DNA of 64,000 nucleotides from Eutrophobius brisbanensis (GTDB lineage Bacteria > Pseudomonadota > Gammaproteobacteria > Eutrophobiales > Eutrophobiaceae), in contig JAYPQE010000003.1 in the NCBI GenBank assembly GCA_038131795.1, positions 2,232,001-2,296,000 of the forward strand, written 5' to 3'. Both the position numbers and the translations under genes were made by a program. The notes beneath the pieces were generated by a model, which saw nothing but the letters and a program-made list of their open reading frames with translations, was not told the origin of the DNA and ran no database searches. The number at the start of each line of letters is the position of its first letter. The stretch's first letter is position 1. Below are positions 17,918 to 27,378 of this stretch, one piece after another.

Positions 17918-17921
17918 ATCT

Positions 17922-18974
17922 TTAAGGCCCGCCTATCCTCAACGATGTAAACGCATTGGTAGACTGATGGAAATAAAACTGGTCCAGCCATAACAACCCG
18001 GTGAGTAGCAATAAGCCAATCAGTGATAATACCCATCTGAGATTATATTCATAAATGTTGGACTCGAGACTGAACAGCGGAGATTCTTCCACTTCACTGA
18101 CAACTTTATAGGCCTCGCGCATATCTTCCTCTGAATCCACCTGAAAAATACGAAAACCCGGGTCATCTGCAAATTGCTGGTCAAGACTCTGAGTAATAAA
18201 GTCGGATACCCCCACACCGATGGTATACAGCCGTATATTATTTTCACGAAGGATCCTGACGGCGCCTCCAAGGTTTTCCATATCATCTTCGGTATCGGAG
18301 ATCATGATGATGGCACCTTCCTCGCCACCCAGGACTTCCCTTGCCAGGGTCAGGGCCTTGTCTATATTGGTGAGGGACGAAAATGCCTCAAGTTGAGTAC
18401 CGGAGCCCCTGCGGATATTGTCCCCCAGGACTTCGAGAAACTGGTTGTTGGTTTCTGTTGTGGGCCATCGGGCAAGAAACGGTTCTGTGCTGAACAGGAT
18501 CAGGCCAAACCGTTCACCATCAAAGCGCTGCAGAAAATCAAATAATGCCTCCCGGGCGGTCTCGTACCGGGTCGTGCCTTCCTGACCCGCCGTCAGGTCT
18601 TCTCCGCCATATCCCTTGTGCTCTACGGGCAGGTTCATAGAAGGGGACATGTCGAAGGCAACAATGAAATTTTTATGTAGTGTTTCGTTCTCAGAACTAA
18701 TCAGTGGTGTGTTGGTGTAAAGGACAGGATCAATCCAGATAACTGCCACCAGGGCAACAAAAAAAAACCAGAGTACAGATCGGTAAATTTTTCTTGAACT
18801 GCCTTTAAGACAGTGATGGGCACGTAGATACTCAATGCCGTTGAGTTTGTAGTTTCCGCGCTTTTTATTAAACAGGAGCTGCCATAACAGTATGAGCAAC
18901 AGTGGAACAATTACTAATCCGTATTCTGGTGAATTAATGATTAACTCTTCAATGATACCGCTATTGCCTTCCAT
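17922..18974 (-). CDS. Membrane-anchored VWA-domain protein (BatA/MxaL-like)
   Basis: 350 residues with a membrane segment near 19-35, another near 66-84, a VWA domain with MIDAS D108-M-S-P-S112 and a C-terminal helix about 315-332. The domain carries FGLILFSTEPFLARWPTT and IIMISDTEDD (second metal-loop Asp/Thr region). It overlaps the upstream MxaA-like gene by one base and precedes the second VWA gene by four, so the trio is one operon. Paired VWA proteins of slightly different size are the rule in Bat/Mxa operons. Confidence 0.76.
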   Translation of the reverse strand: MEGNSGIIEELIINSPEYGLVIVPLLLILLWQLLFNKKRGNYKLNGIEYLRAHHCLKGSSRKIYRSVLWFFFVALVAVIWIDPVLYTNTPLISSENETLHKNFIVAFDMSPSMNLPVEHKGYGGEDLTAGQEGTTRYETAREALFDFLQRFDGERFGLILFSTEPFLARWPTTETNNQFLEVLGDNIRRGSGTQLEAFSSLTNIDKALTLAREVLGGEEGAIIMISDTEDDMENLGGAVRILRENNIRLYTIGVGVSDFITQSLDQQFADDPGFRIFQVDSEEDMREAYKVVSEVEESPLFSLESNIYEYNLRWVLSLIGLLLLTGLLWLDQFYFHQSTNAFTSLRIGGP

Positions 18975-20695
18975 TAAAACCGCTCCAGAATCATATATCC
19001 CCGGTCATCCTTGCCGGACGCCTGCTCATCATCGTCCTCGGGGAGTTCCGCTTCCAGCAGGTTGATAATCCCCTGGTCTGACAGGGCTTCTTGCTCTTCT
19101 CCATCTTTTTGCGCGCGATAAAACTGCCTGATTTCCCCCAGCCTCGCAAGGATCAGGGCACGGCGTTTAAGGATCAGCTCATGGTTTCTCAGTGCATCAT
19201 TATCATATGGGTTAATGCGTATGGCAGCCTGTAAGTCCAGTTGCGCACGTCTGAGTTGTTCAACACCATTTAATAATACGGTGACGATTTGTGACTCCTC
19301 ATCAAAGGGACCATCTTCCAGCAAAACCATAAACAGGTCCTCCACACTATCGGCCCGGATGGCAGTATTGAGAATGAGTTTTTCATCTTCTGGGTTGAAC
19401 ATGGAAAAACTGTTTTCTGACCTTAGCGTCCCTGCATTATAGAGGGCAGAAAATTTAACAATGTTGTTGGTGGCGCGATCCCCCATGGCCGATAGCTCAA
19501 GGTAATGGTTTTCATTCGTATCATCTGACTGTATGTCCGTCATCATACGGTTATAGTCTTTCAGTTCACCAGACAGCCACAGATCCGGTAGTGCCGCCAA
19601 AGCGAGTAAAATTACTGCGATTAAAGTGGTAATTGCGGCATGGATGATCACAGGGGGTTGTTGCGAAATCCGTTGGCCAAAAGTGGGTTGCTGTTCAATA
19701 TTTAATCTGGACTCTTCTACCAGTGCGGCCAGCCGTTTTTCCAGAATGGATTTAATCGTATCTATGCCTGCTAAATCAGGTTCTTGTGCCTGGTAATTAT
19801 CAATCAGGATTTTCCGTGCTTCTATTGCCAGTGGCTGCCAAAGCTCATCATCAGGGTCAACACCCGACCAGAAGGACTCAGGGGTAACACCGGTTTGCAA
19901 ATATAATAAACGGGTAAACACCTGCTCATAATTTAACAAACAGATCCGGTTATTCAGTTCAGTGGACTGGATGGACGTGAATACCCGCCAGAGCTGTTCT
20001 GCCTCAGATAATTCGTGGATGCTACGGCGCCTCCCGTAATGCCATAGCAACAGACCGGCAACGGCCAACAGGATAACTCCGCTGCCGGCAGGGATAGACT
20101 GGCGCAAGTGTCTGGCGGTTTCCAGTGGTCCTTTAACGCCATGCAGGACAATGCGATCAATTTTATCCGGATAGAACGAACCTATATGGACCACCGGCGT
20201 TTGAATGGTATAGGAAAAGACATTGTCATCTCCCTGGTCTGCATTTGAATAGTAGAGAATAAATGGATCAATTCGATACGTTTGCTGAGGTTCAACCTGT
20301 ACAGCCTGAAGTTCATAATCGAGAATGATTTCAACTACCTGATCGGGATGATTTATCACTGTTTCCGTCAGGTTCCGGTTTTCAAGTGGAAAAAAACTCA
20401 TTCTTCGACGCAGGTTATCAATATCAGGCACTACTTTATCGCTGCGGTACAGGACCCGCAGTTGTTGATGTATCACCTCACCGACATGATAGCTGGGCCG
20501 GTCAAGACCTACCCATCCCGCGATGATCTGCTCATCATTTAATGTTTCCTGTGTAGCATCAGCTGGTTGAAAATAACGTACCGGTGTTGCAAGAAAAGAG
20601 GCGACAACGAGTAGACTGCATATGGTCAGGACTAATGCGGTAATCAGGCCGGCGGCCAGTCGTGGACGTTTCAAGATAAGATTCATTACATTCAT
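18974..20695 (-). CDS. Membrane protein with MxaA-like N-terminal and repeat/TPR-like C-terminal part
   Basis: 573 residues. A signal-anchor at 14-36, an extracytoplasmic region to about 210 with beta-rich segments and the phrase VGEVIHQQLRVLYRSD, a second helix near 212-226, a cytosolic helical part with EQLWRVFTS and MTPESFW-like text typical of MxaA, a third helix near 365-383, and then a periplasmic tail with ALYNAGTLRSEN and LDLQAAIRINPYDNDALRNHE, reminiscent of BatE/MxaK TPR-like proteins. It appears to join an MxaA-like and an MxaK/BatE-like part in one chain. First gene of the VWA operon. Assignment is by layout and short motifs. Confidence 0.55.
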   Translation of the reverse strand: MNVMNLILKRPRLAAGLITALVLTICSLLVVASFLATPVRYFQPADATQETLNDEQIIAGWVGLDRPSYHVGEVIHQQLRVLYRSDKVVPDIDNLRRRMSFFPLENRNLTETVINHPDQVVEIILDYELQAVQVEPQQTYRIDPFILYYSNADQGDDNVFSYTIQTPVVHIGSFYPDKIDRIVLHGVKGPLETARHLRQSIPAGSGVILLAVAGLLLWHYGRRRSIHELSEAEQLWRVFTSIQSTELNNRICLLNYEQVFTRLLYLQTGVTPESFWSGVDPDDELWQPLAIEARKILIDNYQAQEPDLAGIDTIKSILEKRLAALVEESRLNIEQQPTFGQRISQQPPVIIHAAITTLIAVILLALAALPDLWLSGELKDYNRMMTDIQSDDTNENHYLELSAMGDRATNNIVKFSALYNAGTLRSENSFSMFNPEDEKLILNTAIRADSVEDLFMVLLEDGPFDEESQIVTVLLNGVEQLRRAQLDLQAAIRINPYDNDALRNHELILKRRALILARLGEIRQFYRAQKDGEEQEALSDQGIINLLEAELPEDDDEQASGKDDRGYMILERF

Positions 20696-20970
20696 ATTGG
20701 CAGGATACTGGATTTATTATTTATTTATATTGTAATGGTATTGGCAATATCAAAGAAGCAGAAATACCGGACTATTATTTTGATCCTGTATCCGTTCTGG
20801 CATGATAAAACATACTCCCTGACGACCACTCCTAATCATGGTAAATGCGATGAACGTTCAGAGTACTCACCGGATATACACGGCTTGCTGTCAGTGCGTG
20901 AACGGCGGTTTTGCCCTTCATACTTTCTCGTTTAATCATAGTCCCTGATGATATGAGTGATAAAATTCTG

Positions 20971-23124
20971 TTAATTTGAACTTATCTGCGGCTGCCATAC
21001 CGGGTCCTGGTAGACTACTTCATCACCTACCACCGTGAGGACCACCTTGTTGTCCAGTATATCTCCCTGGGGCATGGTGAAATAGTCCCTGTCCAGCACG
21101 ACAAAGTCAGCCCATTTACCGGTTTCCAGTGAGCCACCCAGGTCTTCTGCGAATAACCATTCGGCGGCCCGGCTGGTATACAGGCGAAGTGCGGTGGCGC
21201 GGCTGACGGCCTCTTCGGGCATGACTACGATCCCGCCATCCACCGGGTCTTCCGATTCGCGGATCCGGCGATTAACAAACAGGTTAAGGGCGTTAAAGTA
21301 CAGTTGTGGCTGCATCCTGCCACCGTGTTCACCCACCACCTTGACCCCTGCCTCCAGCAAGGTCTTGGCCGGCGCCAGAAACTGCAGACCCTCCGGACCA
21401 TACCGTTTTACCTGGTCAACAGAAGCGGCGACATCATCCGGGGCAATGGGGACGTAGAAATTAAAGTCTTTCATAATCTCAATCACATCCGGTACCTTGC
21501 CGATGGCACCGCCGTGGGCGAAACCGATTCTTAAATCCCGGAGATCATCCATGGACATATTGGCTTCCTGCCTGGCTTCATCGATCCACTGGGCATGCAG
21601 ACGGAATGCATTACTGCCAAAGGAGTGCATACTGAATAAACGCCACCCGGCACGGATAGCTGGCTTGAGGATACGATCAATACGATAGGCCTCTCCTGCC
21701 ATACACATTTCACGTTGTTTAAGCATGTCCGGGCCCGGCAGGTCTTCTTCAAAACAGGCCACTCGCCTGGAATCGCCGGCACCGCCATCGGTGATCCCCA
21801 TGGGCCAGAACCAGGGGTTGACCTTTGGGGTACTCACATGTGCACCTAACAGGTTGACCATCTGTGGTCCGGAGGGATAGAGCAGGGGGCTCCTGAACAT
21901 CTCGTATCCATAACCAAAACGAACAGGTAGACGGCCTTCTTTTCTGAGCAGGTAATAAAATCCGCCCAGGGTCCTGCCCTGTTCGATACTGGAGGCAATC
22001 ATGGTGACGCCGGCACTGGCATAGCTGTTCATGGCCTCTTTTAATAATTCGTTATACATGCTCTGCGGTATGCGCGGTGGGAACATGGTGAGTTCCCAGG
22101 CATCGCGGAAGGTCTCGGTAATGATGCCTCGGTCACCAGAGTCATCTGCCAGAGAAACATAATTATTGGAGGCATCCACAAAGGTAGGCCAGGCATCAAT
22201 GGTGGCATCATAGGCCAGTCGATTCATGATGGCCGCGCGGTGACTACAGTGATGACCGTGGTGGGGGCCGTCTTCTTCCCAGACGCACCCCTGGTGGGCA
22301 TGCATCTCTTCAGCCAGGTCCATGGCCAGGTTCTTTTTAAACATGGAATATTCAAATGGGTTGCCGGCAATCAATGGGTTGTCCGTGGGGCGTGAATTAT
22401 TAGCCTGGGGGACCTTTAATACCTGGCTCAGGCTTTTGCCATCGTCTGCCAGGGTCACTCTCACCACCACATCTTCCTGGCGGACAATACTTAAACCCGT
22501 GCCACTTCCCAGTACTGCCGGGTTGGCAGAGATGGCGTTGGAGACCATGTCCATGGTGAGAAACTCATCATATAGACCAACGGTCAGCGAGCCGATATCC
22601 GGGTAATCGGTCTCTTCATTGGGGATCAGGTAGACATGTATCCATTCATCGGCAAGGGGTGGAAACTCATCAAGGAGGGCATTAATTTTTGCCAGCGTTT
22701 GCGGGCCGTCCTCTTCAATTAATACTGCAAAATGTAATCCGGGCGCCCAGGAATAGGCATCGCGCTCATCGGCATATAACTCCACATTATTCATGGTGCT
22801 TTCAGGGTGCACATGGGTCTCAATAAAACCGGGGATGACGGTCTTGCCCTGTACATCCATGAGCCTGGTATCTGGTTTGGCCAGTTGCATCATTTCAGCC
22901 CTTGTTCCGAGAGCAAGAATGTGGCCCTGGCGTATGGCCATGGCATCAACAATAGTCCCAGGGTCACTGGAGAGCATATCGTGGTTGTCCATGGTAACGA
23001 TCTTCCCGTTTACCACGATGGTATCTGCCTTGAGAATTTCCTGGCCTGCAACGGAATGCGAAAAGAATATGGGCAGACACAGAAGATAAAAGATTACACG
23101 GTTAAGACGAAAACTGGTTTTCAT
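20971..23124 (-). CDS. Exported amidohydrolase family protein (YtcJ-like)
   Basis: 717 residues with a clear signal peptide (hydrophobic core to about residue 26, then AGQEILKADTIVVNGKIVTMD). The amidohydrolase TIM-barrel follows, with the metal pair in ETHVHPEST, and later GFAHGGAIG, GEHGGRMQPQ and a C-terminal composite beta domain with LETGKWADFVVLDRDYFTMP. This is the YtcJ-like branch of metal-dependent amidohydrolases acting on N-acyl or imide-like substrates; the true substrate is unknown. Export to the periplasm is less common than the cytosolic form. It stands alone between the VWA operon and a small membrane protein gene. Confidence 0.85.
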   Translation of the reverse strand: MKTSFRLNRVIFYLLCLPIFFSHSVAGQEILKADTIVVNGKIVTMDNHDMLSSDPGTIVDAMAIRQGHILALGTRAEMMQLAKPDTRLMDVQGKTVIPGFIETHVHPESTMNNVELYADERDAYSWAPGLHFAVLIEEDGPQTLAKINALLDEFPPLADEWIHVYLIPNEETDYPDIGSLTVGLYDEFLTMDMVSNAISANPAVLGSGTGLSIVRQEDVVVRVTLADDGKSLSQVLKVPQANNSRPTDNPLIAGNPFEYSMFKKNLAMDLAEEMHAHQGCVWEEDGPHHGHHCSHRAAIMNRLAYDATIDAWPTFVDASNNYVSLADDSGDRGIITETFRDAWELTMFPPRIPQSMYNELLKEAMNSYASAGVTMIASSIEQGRTLGGFYYLLRKEGRLPVRFGYGYEMFRSPLLYPSGPQMVNLLGAHVSTPKVNPWFWPMGITDGGAGDSRRVACFEEDLPGPDMLKQREMCMAGEAYRIDRILKPAIRAGWRLFSMHSFGSNAFRLHAQWIDEARQEANMSMDDLRDLRIGFAHGGAIGKVPDVIEIMKDFNFYVPIAPDDVAASVDQVKRYGPEGLQFLAPAKTLLEAGVKVVGEHGGRMQPQLYFNALNLFVNRRIRESEDPVDGGIVVMPEEAVSRATALRLYTSRAAEWLFAEDLGGSLETGKWADFVVLDRDYFTMPQGDILDNKVVLTVVGDEVVYQDPVWQPQISSN

Positions 23125-23398
23125 ATTGCTTCCCCCGGAAAAGACTTAATATCGTAACTGCAATGTCACAGCAAGAATTGAATTCGGTCAAGGCTATCAC
23201 CGAGTATAGGCCAATACAAATGTGCATGATTTTTGCTAATTTATTGATGTTATTGAATTTTATTGAAAATTTCCGAAAATAAATAACACCAGATTGTTTA
23301 AAATTGATTGGGTAATTTTTTGCACAGTAAGTACTTGAAAATCCCGCGAATAAGGTTAATCTAAATCTGCAAACAACCAGAATGACAAAAGGTTTATT

Positions 23399-23764
23399 AT
23401 GAAATATTTCATTACCAGTCTAGTTATATTATTGATGTCAGGACTGAGTCTGCCCTTATGGGCTACCGACGGTGACGTGGTCTATTCGGCCCCTTATATA
23501 TGGGTCAATCCGGAAACCGGTCAGATTGAAACCGTTAACCCCGGACCAAGGTTAAAGGCCCATGAGGCCATGGCATCGTCTGAGGACGCCGGGTCAGCAG
23601 CAGGTGAAGTCATGGCCAGTGAAGCTGGCTCAACACAAATGGACGCAGCGGAATCTGAAGGCCATGCTGAGGCCCACATACCCATCATGCATCCCATCAT
23701 TGTTTTAATTGGAATAGCCGCAACCATTGGTGTAATGGTTGGTATGGGAAAGAAGGCCGCATAA
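23399..23764 (+). CDS. Small exported protein with C-terminal membrane helix, unknown function
   Basis: 121 residues: signal peptide (1-22, cleavage near LWATDG), a short conserved-looking YIWVNPETGQIETVNPGP, a low-complexity acidic Ala/Glu/Ser/Gly linker (about 55-92), and a hydrophobic helix IIVLIGIAATIGVMVGMG before a KKAA end. A single-pass protein with most of its mass in the periplasm is predicted. No family recognised. It is on the plus strand, converging on trpE, and is the only plus-strand gene in the trp interval. Confidence 0.6.
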   Translation: MKYFITSLVILLMSGLSLPLWATDGDVVYSAPYIWVNPETGQIETVNPGPRLKAHEAMASSEDAGSAAGEVMASEAGSTQMDAAESEGHAEAHIPIMHPIIVLIGIAATIGVMVGMGKKAA

Positions 23765-23840
23765 ATAGACAACGAGTTCTTGCAGTGCACCTGGCTATTT
23801 AGACCCTGACCAGGTATAAATTCAAACTATCAATGCTGTT

Positions 23841-25322
23841 TTATTGAATACCCTTCATGGCCATAGATACGGCGCGAAAAATTGCCCGGCCTTTATTCAA
23901 CGATTCCTGCCATTCATTTTCCGGTGTGGAATCATGAACAATCCCGCCACCAGCCTGTATATATAATGTATCGTCTTTGATGACAGCGGTACGGATGGCA
24001 ATGGCCGTGTCCATGTTATTGTCCCAGGATAGGTAACCCACCGCGCCACCATAGATCCCTCGTTTTATAGGTTCCAGTTCGGCAATGATCTCCATGGCCC
24101 GGATCTTGGGTGCGCCTGATAATGTACCGGCAGGGAAGGTGGCCCTGAGCACGTCCAGGGCGGTCCGGTCTTTATCCAGTTTACCGATGACATTGGAGAC
24201 GATATGCATCACATGTGAGTAGCGTTCAATCACCATTTTTTCAGTGACCTTTACCGAGCCGGTTTGGGCGATTCTGCCCACATCGTTTCTGCCAAGGTCG
24301 ATGAGCATCAGGTGTTCCGCCAGTTCCTTTGGATCTGACAGCAAGTCTTTCTCCATGGCCATATCCTCTTCCTGATCTTTACCCCGTGGCCGGGTCCCGG
24401 CGATGGGACGTACAGTGACTTCATCATCTTCCAGTCTAACCAGTACTTCGGGTGATGCACCAACCACATGAAAATCCCTGAGGTTTAAGTAATACATGTA
24501 GGGAGATGGGTTAGAGCTGCGCAGGGCGCGGTATAAATTAAACGGATAGGTAGAAAATGGAATTGACATGCGTTGTGATAGCACCACCTGCATGACATCA
24601 CCTTCAATAATATAATTTTTTATTTTTTCTACCGCTTTGAAATAGTAATGTTTTTGGAACTGGAAATTAAAATCCGATTCATTGACCTTGACGGCCTCAG
24701 AGGTTTCGCGTGGCGGGAGTGGTGCAAGCAGCCTGGCTGCAATGGCTTCAGTTTTTTCCACTGCATTGACATAGGCCTTATCATCTTCGGGGTTGGCGTG
24801 GACAATGATCAGTATTTTTCTCGAAACGTTATCAAATACCACCACTTCCTCTGCAACCATTAACAGGATCTCAGGTGTTTCCAATGGGTCTGTTTTATGG
24901 TCGCACTTTAACCTGGGCTCAATATATTCAATACAATCATAGGCAAAATAACCTACCAGGCCTCCACTGAACCTGGGTAGTCCTTCAATTTTTGGTGATT
25001 TGTATTGTTGCTTGAAGTTTTCCAGTTCAACAAATGGGTCATCAACCTTTTGTTCTGATATTTTTTTGCCATTCTTTTCAACGTAAACGCTGTTCCTGGC
25101 AACTGAAATAACCGTGTTTGATGGTAACCCGATTATTGAGTATCGCCCCCAGCGTTCTCCTCCCACCACCGACTCCAATAGACAGGAGTAAGGTCCATCG
25201 GCAAGTTTCAGGTAGGCACTTAAAGGGGTTTCTAGATCCGCCAGGACTTCCTTGATGACAGGGATATGGTTATAACCCTCAGCAGCGTAGGACTGAAACT
25301 GTTCCTCGGTGACGGTAGTCAT
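23841..25322 (-). CDS. trpE: Anthranilate synthase component I
   Basis: 493 residues. Uses chorismate and ammonia from TrpG to make anthranilate. The chorismate-binding core is intact: YIIEGDVMQVVLSQRM, RPIAGTRPRGKD, LIDLGRNDVGRIA, ATFPAGTLSGAPK and GGAVGYLSWD. The N-terminal feedback-site region LESVVGGERWGRYSIIG keeps the LLES element of Trp-inhibited enzymes. It is encoded 22 bases after rpe on the same strand, an old rpe-trpE association in proteobacteria; gph, often between them, is missing here. trpG lies about 7 kb downstream. Confidence 0.97.
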   Translation of the reverse strand: MTTVTEEQFQSYAAEGYNHIPVIKEVLADLETPLSAYLKLADGPYSCLLESVVGGERWGRYSIIGLPSNTVISVARNSVYVEKNGKKISEQKVDDPFVELENFKQQYKSPKIEGLPRFSGGLVGYFAYDCIEYIEPRLKCDHKTDPLETPEILLMVAEEVVVFDNVSRKILIIVHANPEDDKAYVNAVEKTEAIAARLLAPLPPRETSEAVKVNESDFNFQFQKHYYFKAVEKIKNYIIEGDVMQVVLSQRMSIPFSTYPFNLYRALRSSNPSPYMYYLNLRDFHVVGASPEVLVRLEDDEVTVRPIAGTRPRGKDQEEDMAMEKDLLSDPKELAEHLMLIDLGRNDVGRIAQTGSVKVTEKMVIERYSHVMHIVSNVIGKLDKDRTALDVLRATFPAGTLSGAPKIRAMEIIAELEPIKRGIYGGAVGYLSWDNNMDTAIAIRTAVIKDDTLYIQAGGGIVHDSTPENEWQESLNKGRAIFRAVSMAMKGIQ

Positions 25323-25344
25323 GATTCAAACTCGGTGGAAAAGA

Positions 25345-26016
25345 TTATTTAAGAGTGTCCAGTTGATCACGCATGGCCTGGATAGTGGCCGTGTAGTCTT
25401 TATTGCCGAAAATGGCAGACCCTGCTACAAACGTATCGGCACCGGCCTCGGCAATTTCGCGAATATTGTCTACCTTGACCCCGCCGTCTATTTCAAGACG
25501 GATCTCCCGGCCGGAACTGTCGATAATTTCCCTGGCATCAGCGAGCTTGGATAATGCCGAGGGGATAAAGCACTGACCTCCGAAACCTGGATTCACAGAC
25601 ATGAGTAATACCATATCGACCTTATCTATGACGTGATTGAGATAATCCAGAGGTGTAGCCGGGTTGAATACCAGGCCGGATTTACAACCATGGTCATGGA
25701 TCAGTTGCAAGGAGCGGTCTATGTGTTCGGATGCTTCCGGGTGAAACGTAATGTAGTTGGCTCCGGCCTCGGCAAACTCGGGGATGATCCTGTCCACCGG
25801 CTTAACCATGAGATGGACATCGATAGGTGCCTTAATGCCATAGTTCCTCAATGCCTTGACCACCACAGGACCAAACGTCAGGTTGGGTACATAGTGATTG
25901 TCCATAACGTCAAAATGGATCAAATCCGCGCCGGCATCAATCACGGCCTGGACTTCTTCTCCCAGCCGCGACAGGTCAGCAGACAAGATTGACGGAGCAA
26001 TGGCAAAGTTCTTCAT
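25345..26016 (-). CDS. rpe: Ribulose-phosphate 3-epimerase
   Basis: Interconverts ribulose-5-P and xylulose-5-P in the pentose phosphate/Calvin pathways. The start was placed at the ATG of MKNFAIAPSILSADLSRLG (223 residues, family norm) with AGGA just upstream; an in-frame ATG 12 codons earlier (26052) gives a non-homologous extension. Metal and phosphate sites are visible: HFDVMDNHYVPN, DVHLMVKP, ITFHPEAS, VNPGFGGQ, EIDGGVK and GSAIFG. Upstream of trpE in one transcription unit. Confidence 0.96.
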   Translation of the reverse strand: MKNFAIAPSILSADLSRLGEEVQAVIDAGADLIHFDVMDNHYVPNLTFGPVVVKALRNYGIKAPIDVHLMVKPVDRIIPEFAEAGANYITFHPEASEHIDRSLQLIHDHGCKSGLVFNPATPLDYLNHVIDKVDMVLLMSVNPGFGGQCFIPSALSKLADAREIIDSSGREIRLEIDGGVKVDNIREIAEAGADTFVAGSAIFGNKDYTATIQAMRDQLDTLK

Positions 26017-26171
26017 AATCCTGATAAATTTACTATATTCAGATGTGCGCACTTTACCTGATTGGAGATACCATAGCCACTCAATGTGAATATCTATGCC
26101 ATATAGTGGAAACCCTATTATGTATCACCCATAATATAAGTGAATATTGAAAACCCCCAGGGTAGGACACC

Positions 26172-26963
26172 ATGCAGTCTATGTTACTTGGTTTAGTCGT
26201 TTTCGCATTGATGATGCCAGGTGCCTGGGCCAGTTCCCCGGTAGATTATGAAACAAAACTGATGACCAGTCTGGTTGCAGAGCGGTCACCCGGTGGAGCG
26301 GTCTGGCTGGGTTCTGGTCGTAATACCTTTTTGTCCCTGTATCGCGAAACTGCACATCCCAACAGCAAAAATGCGGCCATTATTCTGCACAGTATGGGGA
26401 TGCATGTTGATTGGCCAGATCTGATTTCGCCATTAAGAAAACAGCTTCCAGACCATGGATGGACAACCTTGTCAGTGCAGTTACCGTTACTGTCACCACA
26501 GACAGGTATTGCAGAATATGGCGGGACATTTATAAAAGCCAACCGCAGGATCAGAACAGCGATCAGGTATCTGCTCGATAAGGACTACACAAATATTGCC
26601 TTTATCGGTGTAGGTTTCGGTGCCACCACGGCTGTGCAATACCTGACGACATCGACATCTGCAGTCAAGGCCCTGGTGGGTATCAGCATGCAAAATCATG
26701 AATTTTTAAAGCCCAGGTATAATCTGGTTGAAAATCTGTCTGATATTAAGCAACCTGTGTTAGATATTTATGCGGGACAGGACAGTCCAGCTGTCATGGA
26801 CTCAATCTATGACCGCCGTCTGGCCGGGGCCAATAAGGACAATAAGGCTTATGATCAGAAAGTGATACAGGATGCCTCACGATATTTTTCAGGTCAGGAA
26901 GCCGAGCTGGTAGAACAGATTACAGACTGGCTGAATATTACATTTGATACAATTGATCACTGA
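26172..26963 (+). CDS. Exported alpha/beta-hydrolase-like protein of the DUF3530 family
   Basis: 263 residues with a signal peptide (1-20, cleavage after AWA). The body has an alpha/beta-hydrolase layout: AAIILHSMGMHVDWPD, DHGWTTLSVQLPLLSP, IAFIGVGFGATTAVQYL and VLDIYAGQDSPA. The nucleophile elbow reads GVGFG, lacking the serine, as is common in DUF3530, so esterase activity is doubtful. Its 3' end overlaps upstream coding space of the following DUF4870 gene only if that gene uses an early ATT-region start; with the chosen start they are separated by 22 bases. Confidence 0.75.
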   Translation: MQSMLLGLVVFALMMPGAWASSPVDYETKLMTSLVAERSPGGAVWLGSGRNTFLSLYRETAHPNSKNAAIILHSMGMHVDWPDLISPLRKQLPDHGWTTLSVQLPLLSPQTGIAEYGGTFIKANRRIRTAIRYLLDKDYTNIAFIGVGFGATTAVQYLTTSTSAVKALVGISMQNHEFLKPRYNLVENLSDIKQPVLDIYAGQDSPAVMDSIYDRRLAGANKDNKAYDQKVIQDASRYFSGQEAELVEQITDWLNITFDTIDH

Positions 26964-26985
26964 ATCAACCCTTAACAGGTTAAAA

Positions 26986-27366
26986 ATGGAACAGGATTCT
27001 GTACATATAAACGAGATAACTGAAAGGCCAGATAAGGATGCACGTAACTGGGCAATGATCTGCCACCTGTCGGGCCTTGTCGGTTTCGTGATGCCGTTTG
27101 GTAATGTGTTGGGACCGTTGATAGTCTGGGCAATTAAAAAAGACGACCATCCGTTTATTAACGACCAGAGAAAAGAGGCATTAAATTATCAGCTGACCAT
27201 GACCCTGTGTCTGATTGTCTCTGCAATCTTAATCCTTGTTGTCATTGGAATCCTGCTTATCTCCGTGTTGTGTATTTATATCCTGTTTATGATCATCATC
27301 GCCTCCATCAACGCCAATGACGGTGTATATTACCGCTACCCCCTGACCATACGGTTTTTCAAATAA
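26986..27366 (+). CDS. DUF4870 (Tic20-like fold) small membrane protein
   Basis: 126 residues from ATG 26986 (an earlier in-frame start at 26944 would overlap the preceding gene). The N-terminal ARNWAMICHLSGLVGFVMPFGNVLGPL and the central IKKDDHPFINDQRKEALNYQ are the DUF4870 signature, followed by two to three further membrane segments and a tail YPLTIRFFK. Function unknown throughout the family. Likely cotranscribed with the DUF3530 gene and the Mpo1-like gene 12 bases downstream. Confidence 0.88.
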   Translation: MEQDSVHINEITERPDKDARNWAMICHLSGLVGFVMPFGNVLGPLIVWAIKKDDHPFINDQRKEALNYQLTMTLCLIVSAILILVVIGILLISVLCIYILFMIIIASINANDGVYYRYPLTIRFFK

Positions 27367-27378
27367 GCCTGTCCTGGT

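Noticed and set aside
20735..20935. Short open frames in the gap between the MxaA-like gene and the amidohydrolase
   Set aside because: No ribosome binding site, no recognisable protein on either strand; a reverse-strand MKGKTAVHALTASR phrase is too short to assign.
16238..25322. Prophage or pyocin cluster between trpE and trpG
   Set aside because: No integrase, tail, holin or lysis genes; all genes in the interval are enzymes or membrane proteins.
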